This document shows, piece by piece, positions 21,615 through 30,659 of a stretch of DNA of 64,000 nucleotides. The notes under the pieces were generated by a model. The model had not been told where the DNA came from and did no database searches. It worked only from the letters and a program-made list of their open reading frames with translations. Position 1 is the first letter of the stretch, and every line of letters begins with the position of its first letter. The stretch is taken from the NCBI RefSeq assembly GCF_003148765.1, contig NZ_QGGV01000004.1:124001-188000 (forward strand). The letters are read 5' to 3'. A program made the position numbers and the translations under genes. The stretch comes from Silicimonas algicola. GTDB lineage: Bacteria > Pseudomonadota > Alphaproteobacteria > Rhodobacterales > Rhodobacteraceae.

Positions 21615-22556
21615 ATGACCATCAGGCCAACCCTGCCGGCCCTGGCGACCGCCGTCGCCCTGTGCCTGCCTACATTTGCAGCAGCCCAGGACACTCCGGT
21701 CGCGGAAACCCCTTCCACCGACGCCCCGGCCGCCGAAGCGCCCGCGACCGACGCCCCCGTCGCCGAGGCCCCGGCGGGCGAAGCGCCGGATGCAGAGACC
21801 GTTGTCGCCACAGTGAACGGCACGGATATCACGCTTGGACACATGATCGTGCTTAAGCAGCGCCTGCCGGAGCAGTATCGCCAGCTTCCGCCGAATGTCC
21901 TTTTCGACGGGATCCTCGACCAGCTCGTGCAGCAGACCCTTCTCGGTCAAGAAGTCGAGCAGCTATCGGCTGGGTCGCAATTGACCATCGACAACGAAAT
22001 GCGTGCGCTTCGCGCCAATGAAGAGCTGTCGCGTCTGGCCCAGTCCGCGGTGACGGACGAGGCCCTGCAAGCCGCCTATGACGCAAGCTATGGCTCGGCC
22101 GAGCCTGGGACGGAGTACAACGCGTCCCACATCCTGGTTGCGACCGAGGATGAGGCGAAGGCGCTCGTCGAGGAAATCAACGGCGGCGCCGACTTCGCCG
22201 AATTGGCCAAGACCAAGTCGACCGGCCCATCCGGCCCCCGCGGTGGCGAGTTGGGCTGGTTCGGCGAAGGCGCGATGGTCGAACCCTTCGAAGTTGCCGT
22301 CAAAGCCATGGAGCCCGGCAGCGTGTCGGCTCCGGTCCAGACGCAGTTCGGCTGGCATGTCATCAAGCTGAACGAGACGCGCCAGGCAACGGCGCCGGCC
22401 CTCGATGACGTTCGCACCGAGCTTATGGATCAGGTGCAGCGCAGCGCCATCGAGGCGCGGATCGAAGAACTGACCTCGGCGGCCGATGTGACGCGCAAAT
22501 CCTCGGCCGACATCGACCCTGCGGTCCTCGACGATCTGAGCCTCCTGGGGGAATAG
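21615..22556 (+). CDS. Periplasmic peptidyl-prolyl isomerase, parvulin type (PpiC/SurA-like)
   Basis: I start at ATG 21615, giving a signal peptide (ALATAVALCLPTFAAAQ) and 313 residues. A low-complexity segment of alternating Ala, Pro, Glu and Asp follows, built of repeats such as APAAEAP and APVAEAP. The parvulin domain begins at NASHILVATEDEAKALVEE and continues through FAELAKTKSTGPSGPRGGEL to QTQFGWHVIKLNETR. It should catalyse proline isomerisation and chaperone outer-membrane proteins in the periplasm. The start is preceded by GAGGAAAAC. It lies immediately before argJ; the parvulin-argJ-mutT order beside secA is familiar in Rhodobacteraceae. Confidence 0.9.
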   Translation: MTIRPTLPALATAVALCLPTFAAAQDTPVAETPSTDAPAAEAPATDAPVAEAPAGEAPDAETVVATVNGTDITLGHMIVLKQRLPEQYRQLPPNVLFDGILDQLVQQTLLGQEVEQLSAGSQLTIDNEMRALRANEELSRLAQSAVTDEALQAAYDASYGSAEPGTEYNASHILVATEDEAKALVEEINGGADFAELAKTKSTGPSGPRGGELGWFGEGAMVEPFEVAVKAMEPGSVSAPVQTQFGWHVIKLNETRQATAPALDDVRTELMDQVQRSAIEARIEELTSAADVTRKSSADIDPAVLDDLSLLGE

Positions 22557-23786
22557 ATGGCTGGAAAATATCCCGTCTCTCCGCTTGCGCCGAAGGACGG
22601 GTTTCCCGCCCTTCCCCCTATTGCCGGCGTCCGTTTCTCGACGGTCGCCGCTGGCGTCCGCTACGCTGGCCGCACCGACGTGATGCTGGCCGAGCTGGCG
22701 CCGGGCACCGTCATGGCGGGCACGTTCACGCGCTCGAGGACACGGTCGGCGCCCGTTCTGGACTGCGAAGCGAAGATCGGGGGTGGGTCTGATGAAGGCG
22801 CCGCCATTCTGGTCAACTCCGGCAACTCGAACGCCTTCACCGGCATCCGGGGTGTCGAGGCGGTGAGGGCGGTGACCGCCAAGGTGTCGGACGCCCTCGG
22901 CATTCCCGAGGGTCGGGTCTTCACCTCCTCTACTGGCGTCATCGGCGAGCCGCTCCCCCATGACCGCATCACTGCTGTCATTGCGGCCTTGCGTGACACC
23001 CTCACCGAGACGGGCATCGCGGACGCCGCACGTGCGATCATGACGACAGACACCTTCCCCAAGGGATCGGTCAGAACGTTCGAAGTGAACGGAAAAATAG
23101 TCACTATCGCCGGGATCGCGAAGGGTTCCGGCATGATTGCTCCCGATATGGGGACGATGCTGGTCTACATCTTCACCGATGCGATGACCGACCGTGCGCA
23201 CCTTCAGTCGCTCGTCTCGCGGTCCACGGATCGCACGTTCAATTGTATCACCGTCGACAGCGACACCTCGACTTCGGATACACTCCTCTGCGCGGCCACC
23301 GGGGCGTCGGGCGTCGACGTTCGGGAAGACGACGCGTTCGCTCAGGCGCTCGAGGAGGTGATGGACGACCTCGCCAAGCAGGTCGTCAAGGATGGCGAGG
23401 GGGCGACTAAATTCGTGACGGTCAACGTCTTGGGCGCAGCATCGGATGCCGACGCGCGCCGTGTCGCCATGGCCATCGCCAACTCCCCTCTCGTCAAGAC
23501 CGCAATTGCTGGCCAGGATCCCAACTGGGGCCGCGTCGTCATGGCCGTTGGCAAATCCGGCGCCGAAGCCGACCGGGACCGGCTTTCCATCCGCTTCGGT
23601 GATATTCTCGTCGCGGAGAACGGCATGGTCGCGGACGGCTATCGCGAGGCCGATGCGGCGGCGCACATGAAGGGTGAAAACGTCACTGTTTCGGTGGATT
23701 TGGGCCTCGGTCAAGGGACATCGACCGTCTTCACCTGCGATCTGACCGCGCAATACATAGCGATCAACGCAGACTACAGGTCGTGA
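22557..23786 (+). CDS. argJ: Bifunctional ornithine acetyltransferase / N-acetylglutamate synthase ArgJ
   Basis: ArgJ transfers the acetyl group from N-acetylornithine to glutamate, and in bifunctional forms also makes N-acetylglutamate from acetyl-CoA, in arginine synthesis. The self-cleavage region KGSGMIAPDMGTMLVYIFTD places the nucleophilic threonine at residue 200, with a glycine before it where most family members have alanine. LLCAATGASG and GQDPNWGRVVMAVGKSGA are further conserved segments. The length of 409 residues is normal. The ATG directly follows the PPIase stop, and the 3' end overlaps mutT by GTGA. Confidence 0.95.
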   Translation: MAGKYPVSPLAPKDGFPALPPIAGVRFSTVAAGVRYAGRTDVMLAELAPGTVMAGTFTRSRTRSAPVLDCEAKIGGGSDEGAAILVNSGNSNAFTGIRGVEAVRAVTAKVSDALGIPEGRVFTSSTGVIGEPLPHDRITAVIAALRDTLTETGIADAARAIMTTDTFPKGSVRTFEVNGKIVTIAGIAKGSGMIAPDMGTMLVYIFTDAMTDRAHLQSLVSRSTDRTFNCITVDSDTSTSDTLLCAATGASGVDVREDDAFAQALEEVMDDLAKQVVKDGEGATKFVTVNVLGAASDADARRVAMAIANSPLVKTAIAGQDPNWGRVVMAVGKSGAEADRDRLSIRFGDILVAENGMVADGYREADAAAHMKGENVTVSVDLGLGQGTSTVFTCDLTAQYIAINADYRS

Positions 23787-24181
23787 AGACAGTCCTTGTT
23801 TCGGCCGTTGCGCTGATCGATCCCGACGGGCGGATTTTGCTGGCGCAACGCCCGGAAGGGAAAAGCCTGGCTGGTCTGTGGGAGTTCCCGGGCGGAAAGG
23901 TCGAACCCGGCGAAACGCCCGAGGCAGCCTTGATCCGCGAGCTTCACGAGGAGATCGGGATTGAAACCTGGCAAAGCTGCCTCGCCCCCCTGACCTTCGC
24001 AAGCCACAGCTATGACGACTTTCACCTGCTGATGCCGCTGTTCGCATGCCGCAAATGGCAGGGCACACCTACGGCGCGCGAGGGCCAGGTGCTGAAATGG
24101 GTTCGGCCGACAGCACTTCGCGACTATCCCATGCCGCCCGCCGATCTGCCTCTGATCCCGATCCTGCGCGACTGGCTCTAA
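23783..24181 (+). CDS. mutT: 8-oxo-dGTP diphosphatase MutT (NUDIX)
   Basis: The 132-residue NUDIX protein contains GGKVEPGETPEAALIREL followed by HEEIGI, the full G-x5-E-x7-REUxEExGU box, and WEFPGG just before it, as in MutT. It hydrolyses 8-oxo-dGTP and so prevents A-to-C transversions. The start is GTG, overlapping the argJ stop by 4 bases. ALRDYPMPPADLPLIPIL at the C-terminus is typical of the bacterial MutT group. Other NUDIX enzymes occur at 46622 and 48283, so exact substrate division is not certain. Confidence 0.88.
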   Translation: MKTVLVSAVALIDPDGRILLAQRPEGKSLAGLWEFPGGKVEPGETPEAALIRELHEEIGIETWQSCLAPLTFASHSYDDFHLLMPLFACRKWQGTPTAREGQVLKWVRPTALRDYPMPPADLPLIPILRDWL

Positions 24182-24207
24182 GGCCCTATCCGAAAGGTGA
24201 GCAGATT

Positions 24208-24225
24208 TTGGGTGATTTCACCCAA
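24208..24225. repeat. Perfect inverted repeat after mutT
   Basis: TTGGGTGA TT TCACCCAA is an 8-bp perfect inverted repeat with a 2-base centre, 27 bases after the mutT stop. No T-run follows on either strand, so it may be a weak terminator, an mRNA-stabilising hairpin or a binding site upstream of the 40-residue gene. Confidence 0.5.
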
Positions 24226-24272
24226 GGCTTCGTGTAGCTCGGTAGATGCCTGCCTGGGGGGGACGTCGGCAC

Positions 24273-24395
24273 ATGCTCAAAACAATTCTGCTTGGCAGCT
24301 GCGTGTCAGCGCGGGGTATCTTCGTACAGACGCTCGCCGATGGCCGCGTGTCGGTCCGCATCGGCAACCGCATCGTAAGCGGCCAGCCCGTCTGA
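24273..24395 (+). CDS. Small protein of 40 residues, probably conserved in Rhodobacterales
   Basis: The short frame begins with ATG 24273 and reads LKTILLGSCVSARGIFVQ, then LADGRVSVRIGNRIVSGQPV, then TGA. The alternating hydrophobic strand pattern with a Gly-Ser-Cys turn looks like a small beta-barrel or SH3-like protein, and similar short proteins exist, to my recollection, in related genomes. An in-frame ATG at 24246 would add nine residues but has no ribosome site; the chosen start has only a distant G-rich tract. Its stop lies 15 bases before the infB terminator. Function unknown. Confidence 0.6.
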   Translation: MLKTILLGSCVSARGIFVQTLADGRVSVRIGNRIVSGQPV

Positions 24396-24409
24396 CGCCC
24401 TCCTGAACG

Positions 24410-24434
24410 AAAAAGGGCCGCCGAACGGCGACCC
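24410..24434 (-). terminator. Rho-independent terminator of the rimP-nusA-ylxR-infB operon
   Basis: On the minus strand GGGTCGCC (24434-24427) pairs with GGCGGCCC (24422-24415) around GTTC, with one G-T pair, and TTTTT follows (24414-24410). It starts 25 bases after the infB stop. Confidence 0.85.
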
Positions 24435-24459
24435 CTCAAGCACTTCAGTTCCCGCCCGA

Positions 24460-26961
24460 TCAGGCGAGCCTGCGCTCGACCTCTTCCCGCTCGAAGATCT
24501 CGATGACGTCGCCGGGGCGAATGTCCTCGTAGTTCTCGAACGCCATGCCGCATTCCTGGCCAGAGATGACTTCGGCCACCTCGTCCTTGAAGCGCTTGAG
24601 CGTCTTGAGCGTACCCTCGTGGATCACGACGTTGTCGCGCAGAAGACGCACGCCGGCAGACCGGCGCGCCACGCCTTCGGTGACGAGGCAGCCCGCGACC
24701 TTGCCGACGTTGGAGACCTTGAAGACCTCCTTGATCTGGGCGTAGCCGATGAACTTTTCTCGCACTTCGGCGGACAGAAGACCCGAGGCGGCCTGCTTCA
24801 CGTCGTCGACGAGGTCGTAGATCACGCTGTAATAGCGGATCTCGACACCCTTCTGGTTCGCGGCCTGGCGCGCGGGCGCGTTTGCCCGGACGTTGAAGCC
24901 GAACACGGGGGCACCGGACGCCTCGGCCAGGCCGATGTCGGACTCGGTGATCGCGCCGACGCCCGAGTGCAGGACGCGCACGCGGACCTCGTCGTTGCCG
25001 ATCTTCTCCATCGCCTGAACGATGGCTTCGGCCGACCCTTGGACGTCCGCCTTCACGACGATCGGCATCTCGGTGACGCTCTCGTCTTCCTTGGCCTTCA
25101 GCATCAACTGCTCGAGAGTCGTCGCGGCGCCGGCGGCTGCGCGCTTTTCTTTCGCCAGGCTGGCACGATAGTCAGCGATCTCGCGGGCCTGTGCCTCGGT
25201 CGAAACGACGTTCAGGACGTCGCCCGCCTCGGGCGTGCCGTTGAGACCCAGGACCTCGACCGGGACCGACGGGCCCGCGTCCTTGACGCGCTCGCCCTTG
25301 TCGTTCTCCAGCGCACGGACCTTGCCCCACTGTTCGCCGACGACGAAGATGTCGCCCTGCCGCAATGTGCCGTTCTGCACGAGGACAGTCGCGACAGGAC
25401 CGCGGCCCACGTCGAGCTTGGCCTCGATGACGGCGCCAAGAGCGTTGCGTTCCGGGTTCGCCTTGAGTTCAAGAATCTCGGCCTGAAGGGCGATGGCTTC
25501 CAGAAGCTGGTCCAGTCCCTTGCCGCTGATCGCGGAAACCTCGACGTCCTGCACGTCGCCGGACATCTTCTCGACCACGACTTCGTGCTGAAGAAGGTCT
25601 GTCCGCACCTTGTCGGCATTGGCGGCAGGCTTGTCCATCTTGTTGATCGCAACGATCATCGGGACCTTGGCGGCCTTGGCGTGGTTGATGGCTTCGATCG
25701 TCTGCGGCATGACGGCATCATCGGCCGCCACGACCAGCACCACAATGTCCGTCACCTGCGCGCCACGGGCCCGCATGGAGGTGAAGGCGGCATGGCCCGG
25801 CGTGTCGAGGAAGGTTAGCTTCTGGCCGCTTTCTGTCGTCACCTGATAGGCGCCGATGTGCTGGGTGATGCCCCCGGCCTCGCCGGACACAACCTTGGCG
25901 CTGCGGATGGCGTCCAGAAGCGATGTCTTGCCGTGATCCACGTGACCCATGACTGTGATAACCGGGGGACGGGTCTGAAGATCAACCGCGTTGTCCTCGA
26001 CCGAGTGGATGACCTGCTCTACGTCGGACGCGCTGACGCGCTGCGCCTTGTGACCGAATTCCTCGATGATGACCTCCGCAGTATCGGCGTCGATCGCCTG
26101 GTTCTGTGTCGCCATGATCCCGGCGTTCATCAGCGACTTGACCACGTCGGCCACACGCTCGGACATGCGGTTGGCCAGTTCCGACACCATGATGGCCTCG
26201 GGAAGCTGAACTGTGCGCATGACCTTTTCGCGATCCTGCTGACCGCCCATTGCCTTCTGGCGCGCGCGCTCCTGCTTGCGCTTCATCGCGGCGAGAGACT
26301 TCTGGCGTCCACCCTCGCCGCCGGCCAAGGCCTGATTCAGCGTCAGCTTACCGGAACGGCGGGCGTCATCGCGAACCACGCGGGTGCCTTTTTCGCGCCG
26401 GTCGTCGCGGTCGTCGCGCTCACGGCGGGGCGCCGCGGCCGGGGCCGTCTTGGCCGCGCGCGAGGCAGCGTCCTCGGCCGGAACTGCAGGCTGGGCGGCC
26501 GCTGCGGCTGCTGCCGCGACGCGCTCTTCTTCCTCGCGTTTCTTTTGCTCTTCCTCTTCGGCCTTGGCGCGAGCCTTCTCGGCGCGCTCGTTCTCTTCGC
26601 GCTCCTTGGCTTCGATTTCGGCGCGGCGACGCTCGCGTTCTTCGGCGCGGTCCCGCGCTTCCTGCTCGCGGCGGACGGCTTCTTCGGCGGCGACAGCGTT
26701 CGCTGTGGCGACAGCCCTCACACGGCGTTCCAGTTCGGCATCCGAGATGCCCGCAGGACGATTCGACGGATTGGTCGCGGGCGAGTGGACCGCACCTGTC
26801 TTCAGGGCAGCCTTTGCGGCACCCGGCTTCGGCACGACGACGCGCTTCCGCTTCGTCTCGACGACGACGTTCTTTGTCCGGCCGTGGCTGAAGCTTTGCT
26901 TCACCTGGCCAGGTCCGCGTCCGCGCAGTCCCAGTGTGTTCTTGCCGTCTGTATCGCTCAT
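24460..26961 (-). CDS. infB: Translation initiation factor IF-2
   Basis: IF-2 is the GTPase that brings fMet-tRNA to the 30S subunit and promotes subunit joining. The G1 motif [12 protein letters not shown] begins near residue 338, G3 is DTPGHAAF, and G4 is NKMD. The N-terminal 250 residues are a long charged region rich in Lys, Arg, Glu and Ala ([18 protein letters not shown]) and are probably coiled. I start at ATG 26961 ([19 protein letters not shown]), the usual alphaproteobacterial IF-2 N-terminus, rather than the longer frame from 27075, giving 833 residues. It follows ylxR by 10 bases. Confidence 0.96.
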   Translation of the reverse strand: MSDTDGKNTLGLRGRGPGQVKQSFSHGRTKNVVVETKRKRVVVPKPGAAKAALKTGAVHSPATNPSNRPAGISDAELERRVRAVATANAVAAEEAVRREQEARDRAEERERRRAEIEAKEREENERAEKARAKAEEEEQKKREEEERVAAAAAAAAQPAVPAEDAASRAAKTAPAAAPRRERDDRDDRREKGTRVVRDDARRSGKLTLNQALAGGEGGRQKSLAAMKRKQERARQKAMGGQQDREKVMRTVQLPEAIMVSELANRMSERVADVVKSLMNAGIMATQNQAIDADTAEVIIEEFGHKAQRVSASDVEQVIHSVEDNAVDLQTRPPVITVMGHVDHGKTSLLDAIRSAKVVSGEAGGITQHIGAYQVTTESGQKLTFLDTPGHAAFTSMRARGAQVTDIVVLVVAADDAVMPQTIEAINHAKAAKVPMIVAINKMDKPAANADKVRTDLLQHEVVVEKMSGDVQDVEVSAISGKGLDQLLEAIALQAEILELKANPERNALGAVIEAKLDVGRGPVATVLVQNGTLRQGDIFVVGEQWGKVRALENDKGERVKDAGPSVPVEVLGLNGTPEAGDVLNVVSTEAQAREIADYRASLAKEKRAAAGAATTLEQLMLKAKEDESVTEMPIVVKADVQGSAEAIVQAMEKIGNDEVRVRVLHSGVGAITESDIGLAEASGAPVFGFNVRANAPARQAANQKGVEIRYYSVIYDLVDDVKQAASGLLSAEVREKFIGYAQIKEVFKVSNVGKVAGCLVTEGVARRSAGVRLLRDNVVIHEGTLKTLKRFKDEVAEVISGQECGMAFENYEDIRPGDVIEIFEREEVERRLA

Positions 26962-26971
26962 GTAATCTTCT

Positions 26972-27589
26972 TCAACTTCCCGCCGTCCCCTTGGACGGCA
27001 AATCGCGAACGCCGGATAGCCGGATGGCGTCCTCTCTGATCCGTTCAGTGAGTCCGCCGTGTCCGAGCGCCGCATGTATCACACGTTCGCGCCCGAAGGA
27101 CAAACCCAATTCTGACGAGGTCAAGACCTCGAAAAAGCTGCCCCGGCCGCCCGGCGGATGGAGCTTCGACTTGCCACGTTCAGAGCCGTCGGTGGCCTGA
27201 AACAGGATGCGGGCTTCCTCGCGGCCAAGCCAGTCCTTGACCTTTTCGTATCCCGCTACGGCGGCACCGGCCTTCCGGGCCATCGAAATGCCGTCCGTCA
27301 GCCGCTTGGCAAGCAGGGTCTCGACATCGTCGACCAGGGTCTCCGAGACCTCGACCGGCTGCTTCGCGGCGCGTGAGAACAGGCGTTTCGTCACGGCGGT
27401 GTGCAGCGCAGACCGCTCAGACGCTATCCAGATGCCCCTTCCCGGGAGTTTTTCAAGGATGTCGGGGACAATTTTACCGTCCGGCGACACCGCAAAGCGG
27501 ATCAGCCCACGCTTGGGCTGGACTTCGCCGGTCGCGATGCATCGGCGTTCAGGGTCGCCGTGCTCCTTGGGTTTGCCGCCTCGGGTCAA
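26972..27589 (-). CDS. ylxR: YlxR-family RNA-binding protein with L7Ae/L30e-like C-terminal part
   Basis: The 205-residue protein starts with the YlxR (DUF448) fold: [20 protein letters not shown] and [18 protein letters not shown]. Residues 95-175 ([26 protein letters not shown]) resemble the L7Ae/L30e fold, a fusion usual in alphaproteobacteria. Both parts are thought to bind RNA. The gene sits 21 bases after nusA and 10 bases before infB, the standard position, implying a role in transcription-translation coupling. It has been proposed elsewhere to affect RNase P; nothing here tests that. Confidence 0.88.
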   Translation of the reverse strand: MTRGGKPKEHGDPERRCIATGEVQPKRGLIRFAVSPDGKIVPDILEKLPGRGIWIASERSALHTAVTKRLFSRAAKQPVEVSETLVDDVETLLAKRLTDGISMARKAGAAVAGYEKVKDWLGREEARILFQATDGSERGKSKLHPPGGRGSFFEVLTSSELGLSFGRERVIHAALGHGGLTERIREDAIRLSGVRDLPSKGTAGS

Positions 27590-27610
27590 TCGAGCTACCT
27601 GCCGGGGCCA

Positions 27611-29242
27611 TCAGGCCCCGACCTCCTCGGTTTCGTCGTCGCCTTCGCCTTCGGCGTCTTCATCGGTTTCGGCCTCGAGTTGCGACGGGTCGATCCATCC
27701 AAGCTGGGTACGGGCCGTCATGACCATCGCCTGAGCCTCTTCAAGTCCCACGTCGAACTTCTCGAGCAGACCGTCGTCCTTCTTGCGCTCGCCGTTCTCG
27801 GTCGTCCAGCCACCAGCCAGCTCCCAGTCGGCGCAGGTCGCGAAATCTTCCAGTGTCTTGATCCCATCCTCGGCGAGAACGACGATCATCTGCGGAGTCA
27901 GACCTTCGAACTCGAACAGGCTGTCTTCGGCGCCAAGCTCGCGGGCGCGGGCCTCGGCCTTCTTGTTCTGCTCTTCCAGATAGTCGCTGGCGCGCGCCTG
28001 AAGCTCTTGCGCCGTGCTTTCGTCGACGCCGTCGATCACCAGAAGCTCGTCGCGGTCGACGTAGGCCACTTCCTCGAGGTTGGTGAATCCCTCGGATACC
28101 AGAAGCTGCGCAAAGAACTCGTCCAGATCCAGCGTGTCCATGAACAGCTGTGTCCGCTCTTCGAATTCCTTCTGGCGGCGCTGGCTTTCCTCTTCCTCGG
28201 TCATGATGTCGATATCGAGACCGGTCAGCTGCGACGCCAGCCGCACGTTCTGGCCGCGACGGCCGATCGCCAGCGAAAGCTGCTCTTCGGGAACCACGAC
28301 CTCGATCTTGCCGGCGTCCTCATCGAGAACGACCTTGGACACTTCGGCCGGCTGGAGAGCGTTGACGAGGAACGTCGGCGCATCTTCGTTCCACGGAATG
28401 ATGTCGATCTTTTCGCCCTGAAGCTCGTTCACCACGGCCTGCACGCGCGAGCCGCGCATACCGACGCAGGCGCCCACGGGATCGATCGAGTTGTCATAGC
28501 TGATGACGGCGATCTTCGCGCGCGAACCCGGGTCGCGGGCCACCGCCTTGATCTCGATGATGCCGTCATAGATCTCGGGCACTTCCATCTTGAACAATTC
28601 GGCCATGAATTGCGGATCGGTCCGGCTGAGGAAGATCTGCGGACCGCGCACCTCGCGGCGGACATCCTTGATGAAGCAGCGGATGCGGTCGCCAGGGCGA
28701 TAGCTTTCGCGCCCGATCTTCTCGTTCCGGCGCAGGACGCCCTCGCCCCGACCGATGTCGACGATGACGTTGCCGTATTCCTCGCGCTTGACGACGCCGT
28801 TGATGATCGTGCCGGCGCGGTCCTTGAACTCCTCGAACTGGCGATCGCGTTCGGCCTCGCGCACCTTCTGAAGGATGACCTGCTTGGCCGACTGCGCGGC
28901 GATGCGGCCCATCTCGACGGGCGGAACCTCTTCCACGATCGTGTCGCCGGGCTTCGGCTCGTCCAGGTACTGCTTCGCCTGCGCGACGGTAAGTTGTGAC
29001 TGATAATTCTCCAGCTCATCGTCCGGTCCGATCACGGTGCGGACACGGGTGAAGGTCGCGCGTCCCGTCTTTCGATCGATCGACACGCGGATGTCCATCT
29101 CGGCGCCGTAGCGGCTTTTGGCGGCACGGGCGAGGCTCTCTTCCATCGCCTCGACCACCAGGCCCGGGTCGATCATCTTCTCGCGCGCAACGGCTTCCGC
29201 CGTCTGGAGAAGTTCAAGCTGGTTTGCGGATGTGATCGCCAT
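27611..29242 (-). CDS. nusA: Transcription termination/antitermination protein NusA
   Basis: NusA binds RNA polymerase and modulates pausing, termination and antitermination. The N-terminal domain ([19 protein letters not shown]) is followed by an S1 domain from about residue 130 ([20 protein letters not shown]), two KH domains ([20 protein letters not shown], and [16 protein letters not shown] as the second GxxG), and C-terminal acidic helix-hairpin-helix repeats. The length of 543 residues is typical for alphaproteobacteria. It lies 3 bases after rimP and is cotranscribed with ylxR and infB. Confidence 0.96.
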   Translation of the reverse strand: MAITSANQLELLQTAEAVAREKMIDPGLVVEAMEESLARAAKSRYGAEMDIRVSIDRKTGRATFTRVRTVIGPDDELENYQSQLTVAQAKQYLDEPKPGDTIVEEVPPVEMGRIAAQSAKQVILQKVREAERDRQFEEFKDRAGTIINGVVKREEYGNVIVDIGRGEGVLRRNEKIGRESYRPGDRIRCFIKDVRREVRGPQIFLSRTDPQFMAELFKMEVPEIYDGIIEIKAVARDPGSRAKIAVISYDNSIDPVGACVGMRGSRVQAVVNELQGEKIDIIPWNEDAPTFLVNALQPAEVSKVVLDEDAGKIEVVVPEEQLSLAIGRRGQNVRLASQLTGLDIDIMTEEEESQRRQKEFEERTQLFMDTLDLDEFFAQLLVSEGFTNLEEVAYVDRDELLVIDGVDESTAQELQARASDYLEEQNKKAEARARELGAEDSLFEFEGLTPQMIVVLAEDGIKTLEDFATCADWELAGGWTTENGERKKDDGLLEKFDVGLEEAQAMVMTARTQLGWIDPSQLEAETDEDAEGEGDDETEEVGA

Positions 29243-29245
29243 GTC

Positions 29246-29833
29246 TCAGGTCTCCTCGTCGCCATCCATGATGGTCTGTACTTCGTCGAATTGGGTCTCG
29301 TCGACGTGGCCGGCATCCTTGCGGGCCCGCAGCACGTCGCGGATAAGGTCGTCGGTCAGGACAAGCTTTGCGTCCGACAGCCAGTCGAACTGAAGGCCGA
29401 TGACCGTGGGAACGCCGTTCACGTCGATCTCGATCAGGATCTCGCCGTTTTCGACACCTTGAAGCTCGCCCTTGAACCGCTTGCGGCTGTCGATGGGTTC
29501 ATGCGTCTCGATCTTGGCTTCGTGGCCCTTCCAGACCTCGAAATCCTTCAGGCGCGTCAGGGGACGGTCGATCCCGGGGCTGGAAACCTCCAGCGCATAG
29601 GCGTCCTCGATCGGGTCTTCCACGTCCAGCGTCGCACTGACCGCGGTGGAGATCTTCGCGCAATCGTCGACTTCGATCCCGCCGTCGGGCTTGTCGGCCA
29701 ATATCTGCAACGTCGGCGACTTGCCGCCCATCAGACGCAAGCGCACCAGTTCGAACCCCATGTCCTCGAGGACAGGGGAAACGATCTCGGAGAGCCGTCG
29801 GTCGATGCTGGTCTTTGCGATCAGGTCGGACAT
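29246..29833 (-). CDS. rimP: Ribosome maturation factor RimP
   Basis: RimP is needed for maturation of the 30S subunit. The 195-residue protein has the conserved N-terminal [19 protein letters not shown]-like strand (here [16 protein letters not shown]), [18 protein letters not shown], and [20 protein letters not shown], which is the strongest signature. The C-terminal Sm-like domain follows. It is the first gene of the rimP-nusA-ylxR-infB operon and is preceded by a terminator-like hairpin at 29854-29878 on the same strand. Confidence 0.94.
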   Translation of the reverse strand: MSDLIAKTSIDRRLSEIVSPVLEDMGFELVRLRLMGGKSPTLQILADKPDGGIEVDDCAKISTAVSATLDVEDPIEDAYALEVSSPGIDRPLTRLKDFEVWKGHEAKIETHEPIDSRKRFKGELQGVENGEILIEIDVNGVPTVIGLQFDWLSDAKLVLTDDLIRDVLRARKDAGHVDETQFDEVQTIMDGDEET

Positions 29834-29853
29834 GGGTTCTGGCGTTCAGGCAC

Positions 29854-29878
29854 AAAAAAACGGGCCAGCGGGCCCGTT
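29854..29878 (-). terminator. Terminator-like hairpin in front of rimP (possible leader attenuator)
   Basis: On the minus strand AACGGGCC (29878-29871) pairs with GGCCCGTT (29866-29859) around a 4-base loop and is followed by a run of T (29860-29854), the form of an intrinsic terminator. It ends only about 20 bases before the rimP start. No minus-strand gene lies upstream, because the 5-FCL gene diverges from here, so the hairpin would end either a rimP leader transcript or an unannotated small RNA of at most about 150 bases. Confidence 0.7.
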
Positions 29879-30029
29879 GCGGTTTCCGGTGGAGCCTCGG
29901 GTTTGGAAGCCGACGCGCCGCTGTTGAAGGGCATATACGACCGGGCGACCCGAATGGCAAGTGACTTCGCAGCTCTCGAATCCCGGCCGTGAGTGTGGTC
30001 TCATCACTCAGAGGATGAGGAGGCCGGAC

Positions 30030-30659
30030 ATGGACGATGACACCGCGGGAGAAGAGGCTTGTCTCGCGCACAACCTTGTCGCAGGTCAGCCGGTGGATTC
30101 GGCCACTGCAAGGGATGTGGCACGGTTCCGCAAGGCCGAGCGCGAGCGTCTTTACGAGGTGCGTCGCTCTCTCCGCCAGACCGAGCGGGCCGAGCTGACG
30201 GCCGACTTGGTCAAAACCCTCGATTCCGCGCTGTCCGACGTCGGTGGCATCAGCATAGCCGTCTACTGGCCGATTCGTGGTGAGCCGGACCTGCGTGGCT
30301 GGATGGCCAAAGCGCACGAGAATGGCGCGTCCGTTCTTCTCCCCGTCGTGGTCCGAAAGTCGGCGCCGCTCGTCTTTCGCAAATGGTCGCCGGGCTGCGC
30401 GATGGAGCGCGGCTTCTGGAACATTCCCGTCCCCGCAGGCGACGACGAAGCGACGCCGCAGGTGGTGATCTCGCCCCTCGTCGGGGTCGACGAGCAGGGC
30501 TACCGGCTCGGCAACGGTGGCGGCTACTATGACCGAACGCTTGCAGCACTTGATCCCCGGCCCCGCATCCTTGGCGTCGGATTTCCAGGCTGTCGGATGA
30601 AGACGATCTATCCGATGCCCTGGGACATCCCGATGGACGAGGTCGTTCTCGGCGACTAG
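30030..30659 (+). CDS. 5-formyltetrahydrofolate cyclo-ligase family protein
   Basis: The enzyme converts 5-formyl-THF to methenyl-THF using ATP. The C-terminal GNGGGYYDRTLAALDPRPRI is the family signature, and the YWPIRGEPDL and MERGFWNIPVP segments carry other conserved positions. I use ATG 30030, with AGGAGG seven bases upstream; frames starting further left are not supported. The 209-residue protein has an unusual N-terminal 25 residues before the first conserved helix (FRKAERERLYEVRRSL). It diverges from rimP and converges on the EEP gene with a 4-base overlap. Confidence 0.9.
   Translation: MDDDTAGEEACLAHNLVAGQPVDSATARDVARFRKAERERLYEVRRSLRQTERAELTADLVKTLDSALSDVGGISIAVYWPIRGEPDLRGWMAKAHENGASVLLPVVVRKSAPLVFRKWSPGCAMERGFWNIPVPAGDDEATPQVVISPLVGVDEQGYRLGNGGGYYDRTLAALDPRPRILGVGFPGCRMKTIYPMPWDIPMDEVVLGD

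Noticed and set aside
21963-24068. 701-residue minus-strand frame
   Set aside because: It is antisense to the parvulin PPIase, argJ and mutT, all of which have full family motifs and normal lengths.
24208-24225. Intrinsic terminator of mutT
   Set aside because: The 8-bp inverted repeat has no T-run on either strand; kept only as an inverted repeat.
27401-28999. 532-residue plus-strand frame
   Set aside because: Antisense to nusA; no domain or signal.
29879-30010. tRNA-like segment (TCGG-CTTCCAA-ACCCGA) on the minus strand before rimP
   Set aside because: The anticodon-like stem pairs poorly and no T-arm GGTTCRA motif or acceptor stem is found, so not called as a tRNA.
29961-30029. N-terminal extension of the 5-FCL protein
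   Set aside because: The extension lacks a ribosome site and family similarity, while AGGAGG stands correctly before ATG 30030.
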